NCBI GenBank assembly: GCA_047967505.1 | Contig: CM106540.1 | Length of the DNA: 64,000 nt | Strand: one strand, 5' to 3' | Source of the DNA: Dipteris shenzhenensis | Taxonomy: Eukaryota; Polypodiophyta; Polypodiopsida; Gleicheniales | Part shown: positions 53,178 through 63,244 of the stretch, in pieces | How the letters are laid out: each line of letters starts with the position of its first letter | Numbering within the stretch: position 1 is the first letter of the stretch | The notes under the pieces: model-generated | Seen by the model: the letters and a program-made list of their open reading frames with translations, nothing else | Told to the model about the DNA's origin: nothing | The model's database searches: none | Translations under genes and position numbers: made by a program

Positions 53178-55325
53178 ATGGCAAGAACCAAGTCAACTGC
53201 AAGGAAAGCTGGCAAAGGGCCAGGGCTTGCAACAACAGCAGCTGGGGCAGGTACCAAGAAATTTAGTGTGCCTCCAAACGGAAGAGCTGCACATGGTAGG
53301 AAGGGTAAGCCAATGAGCCTGCTCCAGCAAAAGGCCAAGAGATTGAAACATGGTGCAGGTGTGCTAAGGGAGATCAGGAAGCAATAGAAAGCTATAGGCT
53401 TTGCAATCCCAAAGGCACCTTTTCAAAGACTGGTGAAAGACATATGTGATAGTTGACACCTTAGGTTCAGGTGGAACAAGACTGCCATTCTTTCCTTACA
53501 AGAAATGGCAGAGGATTACTTGGAAAAATATTTTGAAGATGCAATGCTGGTTGCAGCCCATGCTCACAGGGTGACTATGATGGCCAAAGACTTCAACACT
53601 TTGTCCAAAGTGACATGGAGGTATGACAAGCTTGCTCATCCTGTGGAATGGCAGGACATAAAGATGAGAGACATATTATTAATTCCACCTACAAGGAAGT
53701 TGAAGGTAGATGAGGTTAAGGTTGTTGAAGTAACCCACTCAAAGAACACAAAGGAAAGGCTGCTTATGAGGAGTCACTGAAGCAGCAAATAAGAGAATCA
53801 AAATCTGTTATAGATGTGGAGACTAGAAAGAGGGAGCTGCAGATACAAAGAAGGTTGCAGGAGCTGGGCCCTAATATAGTTGTCCATCTTGAGGATGAAA
53901 CTTCAGTGAATGATTTTGACTTGACACAACCATGCTTGGCAGCATTGGCTCATAAGAATGAGTATTGCTCAGATACTATCATTCTTGCAATGCTCTAGTA
54001 AGTGTCTATTATTTTACATTTTTTTGCAAAACAATCCTCCTTGTACCTCCTTTATAACCTACCCTAATTATTTTTTGGTCCCATGCAGCATGATGAGAAG
54101 CTGGCTTCACCCCTCTGTACAGCATACAGTCCATATTATTGATCCTGCCATTTCTTCCAAGTTAAGAGATGCAAAGGAAACTCCCATCGGTATTTCCAAC
54201 TGTTTCAGACACTGCAATTTTGAAGTTATTGATGTTTTGATACTTTCATACCATAATAGGTATGTGGGTGATTGCTTCTTGTGGGATTCTTCTTTAAGAT
54301 TGAGAACTCTTGTAGCCTTTGATTTCTTAATGCTTTTTTTCTTACTCAGTGACCACTGGAGTTTTGTTTCTATTGACATCTAGCAGAAGCAATGCTTTAT
54401 ATTCAACTCTCTTAAAAACACACATAGAGAGCTGAAATTGTAAGTGGTGTGTGTGCTTTTTTAACTTAAAAATTCATTATTTTGATTTCATACTAACTAA
54501 ATTATATGTATTGCAGTTGTATTAGAAGGCTTCTAGATGCATTGGATCACTGTCCTCCTAATGTCTCTCTTTTGGATTCAATAGAACCAATCAATCTAGA
54601 GTAAAAATTCGTTCCCTCTACTGATGTCTATTTCATGCTATGCCTTTGAACTTATTGAATAATTTTGTTTTGTTCAGATGTTAACAGTTTCTAACATATC
54701 TTTCCAACTGTACAGACACCACAACAAAATGATTCAAGTAGCTGCGGATGGAGAGTGCTGATCAGTGCCAAATATCTACTTTCAAGCTATTTTGAGAAAA
54801 ACAGCCAGACCTTGTAAGAAAAAATAATTTTCATTCAGCTTCAAGAAAATTGATAGTGGTACAAAGTGTTCTAAATCATCATATGCTATTGCAGATGAAA
54901 GAAGATAGCTTCAGCTCAAACTATGTATATAATTTTAAAGCTGATACAATTTGGAAGTTTTTGAGCTATGCTTCCCCCAAACTTATTGTACCAGCTACTG
55001 TGTCGAGTTGGGTGAGAGCTCTAAAGTACGAGAAGGTGTCATACACCTTGATGACACAGATGAAACCGATGTGGTGCCACAGGAACAAGGACCTAGTCTT
55101 GATGAGGAGAAGCCATAGGAACAAGGACCTACTGCTGATGTTGTTGAGGAGAAGATGGAACAGCAGCAAACAGATGCTCTAGGGGCAGTAGAGGAGACAA
55201 TGGAGCAGCACCAACATACTGTAAAGGACAAGATGGAGCAGCAGAAAATAGATTCTCCAAAAAATGATGATACGGAGAGCTTGGACCATGTAGAGCAGCC
55301 TCTGGATCAAGCTGTAGATAAATAG
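53178..55325 (+). pseudogene. H3P: histone H3-like domain fused to Ulp1-type protease, right copy
   Basis: Six exons: 53178-53997, 54089-54259, 54350-54439, 54517-54600, 54716-54813 and 54895-55325, with canonical donors and acceptors. Exon 1 carries the H3-like domain (MARTKSTARK tail, REIRK, PFQRLVKDI, YLEKYFEDAMLVAAHAHRVT) and a linker. Ulp1/C48 features follow: CLAALAHKNEYCSDTIILAM and VHIIDPAI (substrate-recognition strand), SDHWSFVSIDI with the catalytic His, FIFNSLK with Asn at the Asp/Asn position, and IQVAADGEC with the likely nucleophile Cys. The last exon is an acidic Gln-rich tail. Damage: TAG at codon 70 (53385), TGA at codon 93 (53454), a 1-bp loss near 53750, TAG after SIDI, and TGA at 54759-54761. 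Ulp1 enzymes process or remove SUMO-like proteins. A histone module joined to one suggests targeting to chromatin, which is inference. Confidence 0.87.
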
Positions 55326-55409
55326 AAAATGGTTGTCAAGAATATATTCTACATGTACAATTAAACACTTCTGTACAAAATTTTACTTTATTGAATACAA
55401 TACATTTGT

Positions 55410-57068
55410 TTATGGAGTCTGTGCTATCTCAATTTTCAAATTTTCAATGTCTTTGCATTTTATTGAGCTCTCTCTTCTTTTGAGCACCTGTAAAAGCAAT
55501 ATGAATCAATAGGGTAAAGTAAACTAATAGAAGTGCTTAATGAGACTAGGATAAATCAGATGGTGTACCTTTTTATTGTTGTAGATAAATAAAAAGTCGT
55601 TTGAAATAGAACCTTCTGTCTCAAACAAAACGTCATTGCACAATTGAGCTAGGGAGCAACATTTTGTTAATGAGATATTGACTAGCACATCACCATTCTC
55701 AACAACATCAATATCAAGAAGTTTATTTTCTGCACCAAAAGAATCTTCATCTTGATCCATTGGGACTAGTTTTGTGCCTAGCATTCGACTGAGCTTATAA
55801 TAAAAAGAAAAAATAAAATTTTGTGATGCAACCATGTACTTCAATTGCATAGAAGGTTGGACAACCTCACAAAACACTGAACTACATGTCTTCTTATCCC
55901 AACCTTTATCCAAAAATTGTGGCATGCATGCCGAACTTGTTGCTTTAACTATGAACATTGTTTTTGAAACCTTCACTGGAAAGGTATTAAACAAGTCCAC
56001 AAAAACTGTGAGAGGCATGCATAAAGAAATTTTTATTATCCTTGTGGCAATATTGGGCCTTAAAGCTTCCTGTACTTCTTTGAAAAGCTTGGCCCTATAT
56101 GCCTCTATAACACTAGAATGTGGGTGAGGCCAATCCACTGAATTCCATGCCGGAAGGTCTTGTTTCCTTAACACACCATGTGTGTTAGCATTGTCTAGCA
56201 AGTGATAAAAATGATCAGTAAAAAATATAGCCGATTGAGCTAGCTCTATTGCACATCGACCTTGGTATTGTTGTTCTCCTATCGATCCATGCAAAACATC
56301 TATAAATCCCAGAATACAATCGATGTTTTGCCATGTTTCATACGATGAAGGGTATAAATCTGAAATAAAACAACACAAGAATGTCAATAAGCAAAGAAAG
56401 AAAGCTTCATCTTAAAAATCCATACACCTCATAAAGAAAAAAACCACAATAGAAAAATATACAATTAGGCCTGTGTTGTGGAAGATCATTTGGATAGTCT
56501 CGCAAGACAAGTTCTTTATGCATGTACACATGCTGAATCAAAACTTCTTTCATCGATATCTTCCCTCTGGTGATTTTAAAATCTTGTACTCTTTCCTTCC
56601 ATGACGCCAAGAAAATGTTTTTTGTCTGGGGTCTTTTTCTTTTGCTAGGTTGCATGAGCACCCATGCTCCTTTCGAAACACTAAACCTTTCCCAAGTTCC
56701 TTCTGTTTTGACTATACTTGAATTCTCTACCAAAGAAATAGAAGAAGCAGGTCGACGGGGTAAGGATGTGTGGTATAATTCTGCCTTCGTAGCATTATCA
56801 TCCACAGAGCGTCTTCCACAAGAACGGCCATTGTTTTTATTCACCAATATGGAGACCTTTTGAATCTGTAACAATAGCAAAGTAATGTAAACAAGATAAC
56901 AAATTGAAGTTTCAAGAAAGAGAAAGTGGGCAGAGAGACAATTGACAAGAAACATCTTACTCTACGCCAAACAGGATCAAGGGAGCAGTTTTGGAAAAGA
57001 AGAGGCTGCTACACAATGAGGCAGTGGTGTAGAATGGTAGACCTTTCGAAGGAAAGGCGGCACAACAT
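55410..57068 (-). pseudogene. Gene V of giant element, right copy
   Basis: The minus-strand ATG at 57068 starts MLCRLSFERSTILHHCLI. A TAG soon after (about 57010) breaks exon 1. The next exon encodes KNNGRSCGRRSVDDNATKAE, GTWERFSVSKGAWVLMQPSK and KERVQDFKITRGKISM. A long exon from about 56361 encodes YPSSYETWQNIDCILGF, GRCAIELAQSAIFFTDHFYH, PHSSVIEAYRAKLFKEVQEA and DQDEDSFGAENKLLDIDVVE. The last exon (about 55485-55410) ends VLKRRESSIKCKDIENLKIE. Apart from the exon 1 stop this copy is open over about 290 codons, so it represents the gene better than the left copy. No known domain is recognised. It is convergent with H3P. Confidence 0.6.
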
Positions 57069-57310
57069 TTCAAAGTTCAAAGGAAGGTGGAAGCGGGAAG
57101 GCCCTTGTCAAATAAAATGTCAGACTAGATTTTATCTTCATGTCCAAAGATCTTGTGAGAATAAAAAACCAATCTCCACATTAATATAGCACGCTTGTAC
57201 CTACATAAAGTATTGTTTCTTTTTTCTATTTTCTCTTATTTTCATGAATTTCCAATGTTACGTTGGCCCTCTATTGATTGGTTGAGAGCTTATTTTTCCA
57301 AACCGTAAAA

Positions 57311-57341
57311 GGCCCAAAATGAGCTCCCTTTTTTCCTAATG
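57311..57341 (-). repeat. Giant element right copy, TIR B
   Basis: Ends CTCCCTTTTTTCCTAATG. It is the inverse of 45955-45986 with a one-base length difference. Confidence 0.9.
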
Positions 57342-58906
57342 GCAAACTACTACTACTACTCATTCAAATCGTCGTCGTCCTCCTCGTCCTCATCTTGCTC
57401 GCCTGATCCTTGGCCCTCATGAACTGCGCCTGCTCCCTAACCCTAGTGAGCTACGCCTAGTCCTTAGCCCTCGTGATCGCTCGCCTCTGGTGATGGGACG
57501 CTTGAGCTTTGACTCTAAGAGTGAAACCATATTAATTAAAAATTAGATTGGAACTTAAAGAATAAAATAATTTAAAATGTGAGATTACAAGTAGGAGTAG
57601 ACTTATACCTTGCGGGCAGCCACGTCAACCCAATCGATCGTCGCTTCCATTGCCTCCTGCTCAATAAACCATGGCTTTGTTCCTATGCAAAATGCACATC
57701 ACGTAGGAAGATAACCCATCGCAGCTTGCTGTGGACCCAATTTACGAGAGTTAGATAAAGTGCATGTAATATGTAGTAAAACAAATAAAACAATACATTA
57801 AATGAGAAGAAGTAGACTTACCATGGTTGCCTCGAATGCCAACCATCCGCCTGCGCCAAAGTGCAAAGTACCTACGGTGTCTAGCCATCTCCTCGTAGCC
57901 CTCCTCTGACCCTCGAACATTTTGGGATGGTCCCTATTCTGCTTCTTGAAGAGCTTCCAATTAGCTTTGTCTACTCAGCTGGGTTTAGCCATCCCCTTTG
58001 CGATGGAAGTACACAAGGTTGATCTACGATGCTTCAAGACCAAACCCATGCGCTCTCGCATGTAATTCCCATTGAACTCCCAATTTGGCGGGTTAGGGTA
58101 TTTTTCTTTTAATTCATCGATGACCACCTGCTTCTTTTGGTCATCTTGATACCGCCAATCAGTAGCAACCACTCTTGAAGTAATGGCTCATCAACCGCCT
58201 CATGGTGGCCATCATTGCTTTGCCCTTTTTATCTTCTATTATCTCTCCAGCAGCCGTGATTTAATAGGAGAGGTACTTGATTGGGTAAGGAGGACTCATG
58301 GTAGTGGCAGAGTCAGAGCGAGTGGAAGCTATGCAAGTGCTTCTAGAGCAAGGAGTAGCAGTGGGAGTAGGAGAGGGTAAGGGACCTGATTGATATTGTG
58401 TCTCGGGACCAAGTGGAGACCTATAGGGATGTGAGTGTGCTGACTCATCTACATCTCCCGAGTTAGCACAACATAAGTGACCCCTTCTACTTTTCCTTCC
58501 CTTACAATGGGCACGTCTAGGTGATGACCCTTTGGTCGAAGGGACACGAGGGGACGGCTGGGCAGTAGGTCCAGCCGTCGATGTAGGAGAGGGAATTGCT
58601 GAGGTCCTCTAGGATAGCAGAGAGAAGAATCTCGCTGCCTCCTCATCGGTCATCTATGCTACAAACTCGTCGGGACTCTCGACAAAGCCATGGGCTGCAA
58701 GCAAAGGAGTTCCCTGAGGGCTAGTCACAGTGCTACATCTGAGAGAAGTCGAGCCAAGGGTAGTCACAGTGCTACATCCGAGAGGAGTCGGGGGCCAGGG
58801 GTAGGCCCCTGAGGTGTCGCCTAAGAGGAATCAAAGTCCTCTAGAGAATAGAGATCGTGATGTCTCCTTCTGCGAGGCTGTCCGTAGTCGTAGGACATGC
58901 GACGTG
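57342..58906 (-). pseudogene. CACTA element 2: Ptta/En-Spm (Transposase_24-like) gene
   Basis: The minus-strand frame starts MGSRRMSYDYGQPRRRRHHD at about 58906 and continues through a Pro/Ser-rich region. Around 58172-57975 it encodes YQDDQKKQVVIDELKEKYPN, NWEFNGNYMRERMGLVLKHR and IAKGMAKPS, the typical core of plant Ptta/En-Spm family second proteins (Transposase_24). These help CACTA transposition, probably by binding subterminal repeats. Introns are likely (57840-57600 region). Stops and frame breaks (about 58830, 58750, 58610 and 57980) show decay. The region aligns with 34452-35690 of CACTA 1, where most of the gene is deleted. The far end of CACTA 2 was not identified before CACTA 3 begins. 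Confidence 0.75.
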
Positions 58907-58929
58907 ATCCCATGTCTAACGTAGACACA

Positions 58930-59284
58930 AACACGAAAACAAAAAACAAAAAACAAACATAAGCATAGGCATAGGCATATGTTTATGAAAAGAAGAACAA
59001 AAGAGAGGAAGAGAGAATAGAAAGAAGAGAGGAGGAAAAAAGAAGAGAAAGAAGAGAGGAGAAGGAGAAGAGAAAGAAGAGAGAAGGAGAAGGAGAAGAG
59101 AAAGAGGAGAGGAAAAAAGAAGAGAAAGAAGAGAGAAGGAGAAGGAAAGGACATGCATAGGCATATGCTTATGAAAAAGAAGAGAAAAAGAAGAGAAAGA
59201 AAGGAGAAGGGTATGCATAGGCATAGGCATATGCTTATGAAAAGAAGAGAAAGAGTGAGAAAAAAAGAAGAGAAGGAGAGAGGA
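58930..59284 (+). repeat. Purine-rich (AAGAGAG)n tract with CATAGGCATATG units
   Basis: GAAGAGAAAGAGG-type purine repeats are interrupted by three or four ATAGGCATATGCTTATGAAA units (about 58965, 59157 and 59217). The minus-strand frames rich in Leu, Ser and Phe are compositional. The tract ends exactly where CACTA 3 begins. Confidence 0.85.
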
Positions 59285-59749
59285 CACTACTACACACGGA
59301 TCCTATTGCGACGTTTACGTACCGACGTTTAGCGTCCGCTTAGCGTTAATCGTCGATATAAAAAGCGGGTTTCGTAAATCGTCGCTATATAGCGACTGTT
59401 GTTGAAAGTCGCTATATAGTGACTTTCAACTATATAGCGACGATTACAAAAAGTCGCTATATAGCGACACTGATACAAAATATTATAGCGACGTTTTTAC
59501 ATAGAGGTTTTTTTTTTATATAGGCCTTAAAAGTTAGTTTTTTGCAATGACAATTTTTTTTAATTTTTCATATATGTTTGAACTCATAGAGAATAAAAAA
59601 ATGAGAGCATGTACATCAAGCCTTTGAAGCTCATATATTCATGTCCAAGTTTGAGATGAGAAAAATCAAATAAGAGCATTTACATCAACTGTTTCATCTT
59701 GAGCCAAGTCTAAGGCGCCAAGCAAGTCTATCTCCAACTCTATAGCGAG

Positions 59750-60570
59750 TTAATCTCCTATATCATCATCGTACTCTAGCATCGTACGTTCACCTAAAGG
59801 TATTTGATCATCTTCTTCAATAAAGCTTAAGTGTGGTGATTGATCTTGATGATTGTTGTCTTCTTCGTCAATATCGTGATCTCCATCCTCCTCCCGTGCA
59901 ATGTCATTATGCGCATCTTCCTCTTGGCTCATATGATGATCTACATATTCTTCGCTAGATTCATCAATTGGATCCGGCATTGGTAGTGGCATCTCCATAT
60001 CCACATCTCGATCTTCAAGAATTTGCTTACTTCGTGGTGTAACTTGGATCACGTACCACCATCTTGGATCAGAACGATCCGGATGAAAAACCACCTATAT
60101 TGAAGATGGGTGCCAAATGTCGTCAATTATATATATATCAATGGACTTTAAAAACGAAAGCTTCGACTAATTAAATCATTAGTATGCACCTGCTCATAGT
60201 GCTCGGGAAGAACAAAAGTATCACTTTCATCGGTCCAATGTTTGGTGGAGTCTATTGCAAAGAGACCGCTACTATCTTTTCTCACTGTTGCATGGGGACC
60301 GTTGTAAGTAGTTCTAAACCACTTTAATCAAGAATGAAAATAGTAAATCGTCTGAAATCAATTTCATAGATGTCGCGTATGATTCCACAATAATCCAACT
60401 GTGAGGAGAGAAAATTGGTATCCGAAGCACTTGCTCAGCTATCTTGTATGAAGTTAGCCATGACTCCACAATCATACGTGACTCTCTTTGAATCAATGCG
60501 TTCCACATGAAAATGTCGTCCATATGACCATAATGCACTGTACTTTTTGTACTGTAAAAGAGCATCATTA
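59750..60570 (-). pseudogene. CACTA 3 TNP2: C-terminal region (DUF4216-like, acidic tail)
   Basis: The minus strand reads SGLFAIDSTKHWTDESDTFVLP and, after a likely intron (about 60190-60095), VVFHPDRSDPRWWYVIQV. This matches the DUF4216 segment found after DUF4218 in plant CACTA transposases (typically D..RWSVV). A very acidic tail (EEDAHNDIAREEDGDHDIDE) ends at 59750. Upstream, 60568-60314 encodes SRMIVESWLTSYKIAEQVLR and linker sequence. The frame is partly open. Whether it is still functional cannot be judged, because other parts carry damage. Confidence 0.7.
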
Positions 60571-60617
60571 AAACAACGAAGATGCACCTATTTTATAGCA
60601 TATATTGCCACAAATAA

Positions 60618-61290
60618 TTACTTAATTACGTCAAGAGATAAGAAACTTACATGCACCATACATCCAGATGATAACTCTCGCTCGCGCTCGTTTATTGTCT
60701 CTCCATCACGTTCGGCTTTACGTAGAGCCAGTTGTAGCCAATCAAGTGACATGTGAGTAGGGAGAAGAGCCAAATCTCGTGGATATGGTTGTGATCGCCT
60801 GTACATTACTCTGAATCTCGTCCTTGCATTTATTCTTTCTGCTTTGGCCACTTCATATCTCTCAATCCACTTCTGCATCTCAGGGCTATTGAAGATACAA
60901 GACTTATTGAATTTCTCCATTTGCTCTTCGCTCATCTTTCTTTCAATCCCTTTTCCTTGGGGAACCTCGCCAACGATGCGATCATCATCCTTGTTGTGCC
61001 AAGCTTGCGGGATATCAGGATCCGTGGATGCAAGAAACTCTGTGATATATACTAATGACTCTTGCACAAGCCATCCCTTTGCCATGCTTGCTTCCGGTCT
61101 TGCTCTCTGTCTTACAAACCCCTTTAAAGTTTTCATAAACCGCTCGAGAAAAAACATCCATCGACTATGAACGGTACCTGCTATAGCCACCTCATCAACT
61201 ATGTGCACGAGCAAGTGGACTTGAGTTGTCATAATGCTCGAGGGAAAGTGCTTCTCAAGCAAGCATATGGCTTCGATGGATTCCACCCTA
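60618..61290 (-). pseudogene. CACTA 3 TNP2: DUF4218 region
   Basis: An open minus-strand frame of about 222 codons encodes AICLLEKHFPSSIMTTQVHL, LVHIVDEVAIAGTVHSRWMF, FLERFMKTLKGFVRQRARPE, and SMAKGWLVQESLVYITEFL. This is the hallmark of DUF4218 in TNP2-type transposases (CLLE..FPPSFFD.M.HL..HL..E....GPV..RWMYP.ER). The frame continues with IPQAWHNKDDDRIVGEVPQG and ARTRFRVMYRRSQPYPRDLA. It is joined by an intron to the TNP2 core upstream. A 46-bp direct repeat (GATATCCACCTATTTCACAT, 61335 and 61381) lies in that intron. Confidence 0.85.
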
Positions 61291-61599
61291 GCCTTCTCGA
61301 TGCTCGATATAGAGATCTCTTTTTGAGATATCCACCTATTTCACATGTCCATGCATATGTAAGATATTTGAGATATCCACCTATTTCACATGTCCATGAA
61401 GAAAATACATAATGCGATTTGATAGTAAGCATACCTCACAATACCACAGATCTTGAATATAGCATTTCTAACATCTTCTTGTAAGCACCCTTTTATTGTA
61501 ATTGGGAGGATGAACTATCAAAGCAACAATGAAGTCATGTCAACAATATAACATAATAATAATTACGCTAATGCATCACTATTATCGGTACACTAATTC

Positions 61600-62600
61600 T
61601 ACTTAGAATACCTGTAAGACCTTGTGCCAATCATGGGACTTGAGGCCACTAAGCTTATTGTCCTTTGAAAATGCTCCTTTCAAGCAATGCATGTACCCTG
61701 TCAGTGTTTGAAAAGAGGCAATGTCTGCCTTGACCGCTGTCTCCTCCCTCGTAGAGAGGATCCACGTTGCTTTCGGGAGGACAACTTTTCCCGAAGCATG
61801 CACTTGGGGCCACAAACGAGACATCCTATTCATAGCACGCAAGTCTTCTCGCACTCCTCTCGAGTCCTTGGAACCAACCAAGTGTGCCCAAATAGTAGCC
61901 CCCACATTCTTGAAGATATGCATGGGATCCAAGAGATGATTGATTTGTAACTGACCCCAATAAGGAAGCTCGTGAAAGAACGATAGCCTCTTCATACCAG
62001 GAGGAGGTTCCTCTCCATTCACCCTCCAAGCTTGAATCCAATCACTTGCCTTCAAATATGATGGTGGTGGATCAAGCTGACCTCCACGTGCGAGATGGTC
62101 GAGTGGAAGGTATCGAGTCCTTGGAACCAACCAAGTGTGCCCAAATAGTAGCCCCCACATTCTTGAAGATATGCATGGGATCCAAGAGATGATTGATTTG
62201 TAACTGACCTCAATAAGGAAGCTCGTGAAAGATCGATAGCCTCTTCATACCAGGAGGAGGTTCCTCTCCATTCGCCCTCCAAGCTTGAATCCAATCACTT
62301 GCCTTCAAATATGATGGTGGTGGATCAAGCTGACCTCCACGTGCGAGATGGTCGAGCGGAAGGTATCGAGCATGACCTTCATAAACATTTTTTCTCATAT
62401 GTTTGGAGTAGCGTGCAAGCGATTTCAGAGCCGGTCCACAAATAGGACAAGCATGGTACCCACTTGTAACAAGTCCTGCACGCGTGCATGAATGTGTTAG
62501 TACAAGACATGCATGCAAAAGAGAGTAAAAAAGGCTTGAATCCCTCATTGTACATGTAAAGACACAACCACGTACCTGCGCACTCTCCATATCCTGGGTA
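61600..62600 (-). pseudogene. CACTA 3 TNP2 transposase, middle part with tandem duplication
   Basis: The frame 62605-62210 encodes TSGYHACPICGPALKSLARY and RYLPLDHLARGGQLDPPPSY. It continues after the duplication with YWGQLQINHLLDPMHIFKNV and GATIWAHLVGSKDSRGVRED, then KATWILSTREETAVKADIAS and GYMHCLKGAFSKDNKLSGLK SHD. These are TNP2 signatures (LDPMH.EKNV, LKSHD.H). A 253-bp direct duplication (61861-62113 and 62114-62366) repeats the LDPMHIFKNV segment and shifts the frame, since 253 is not a multiple of three. This copy of the transposase is therefore dead. Confidence 0.85.
61861..62366. repeat. 253-bp tandem direct duplication inside TNP2
   Basis: Units 61861-62113 and 62114-62366 start CGAGTCCTTGGAACCAACCA and differ at only a handful of positions. 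The duplication is recent. Confidence 0.95.
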
Positions 62601-63220
62601 GTCATGCATGGTCCACATCAAGATACCCCTGACCAAAATATCATTGGTATGTCTAGGAGCTCTGGAAATATCAAAGACTTGCACTCCTCTCCATAATATC
62701 TGTAACTCCTCTATCAAAGGTGCCATGTACACGTCCATGTTTTTTGCCTTGTACTTTCCTGGCACAAGTAGTGCAAGCATGAGGTGTCCCTTTTTTATTG
62801 TTACCCATGGTGGGATATTGTAATTCACCACGACTATGGGCCATGTCGACCAAGATGTCGAGCGTAACCCGAAAGGATTCACGCCATCCATGGCTAGCCC
62901 AAGATGTAAGTTGCGTGGCTCCCTTGCAAAGTCCAGCCACTGATTATCTATGTGCTTCCAAGCTGCACAATCTAGGGGAATCCTCAATGTGTGATCAGTG
63001 GACCGATGAGATGCATGCCATGTCATCAACTCCGCTATGGATTTGCATCGAAACATGTGTTGTATTCTTGCAATGATGGGAAAGTGTCTTAAGACCTTTA
63101 CCGGTATCCGCTCACCCTGCAAGTCATCTCTATATTGTTGTTCCCCACACTTTGGACAACTAGCCAAATCTCCATGCTCACGATGAAAGAGAATACAATC
63201 ATTACGTCAAGCATGGATGG
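62600..63220 (-). pseudogene. CACTA 3 TNP2 transposase, N-terminal core
   Basis: The frame 63167-62379 encodes SCPKCGEQQYRDDLQGERIP, VKVLRHFPIIARIQHMFRCK, ELMTWHASHRSTDHTLRIPL, LHLGLAMDGVNPFGLRSTSW and STWPIVVVNYNIPPWVTIKK, then MDVYMAPLIEELQILWRGVQ. This is the conserved PF02992 (TNP2) order. LAMDGVNPFG contains the first catalytic Asp of the DDE triad. The upstream piece NDCILFHREH at about 63200 joins this frame. This part is open over about 260 codons, which suggests recent activity of the family. Confidence 0.9.
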
Positions 63221-63244
63221 TATCATAATCCATACCCACCGTTG

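Larger units (their letters stand above)
45955..57341 (+). mobile_element. Giant four-gene TIR element, right copy
   Basis: An 11,387-bp element bounded by TIRs 45955-45986 and 57311-57341. It is inserted in CACTA element 2. Genes: T 46356-49084 (+), U 49437-51392 (-), H3P 53178-55325 (+) and V 55410-57068 (-), that is, two convergent pairs with U and H3P divergent. It is an inverted paralogue of 13154-29702 and has no nested retrotransposon. The empty site in CACTA 1 (34441-34460, ..AAGTATATTCAAAC..) compared with the flanks here (..AAGTATAT and GCAAACTAC..) shows clean insertion with no evident long target duplication. Every gene carries stops or frameshifts, so this copy is not autonomous now. 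Confidence 0.88.

Noticed and set aside
53178-53600. Processed host histone H3 pseudogene inserted by chance
   Set aside because: The same H3-like frame is at the same place in both copies. It is strongly diverged from canonical H3 and continues into an intron-containing protease gene.
45955-57341. Assembly artefact duplicating one locus in inverted orientation
   Set aside because: The copies differ at many positions, by indels, by different stops, by a nested copia in only one, and by different flanks.
58831-59287. Leu/Ser/Phe-rich membrane protein frames on the minus strand
   Set aside because: They are translations of a purine-rich repeat.
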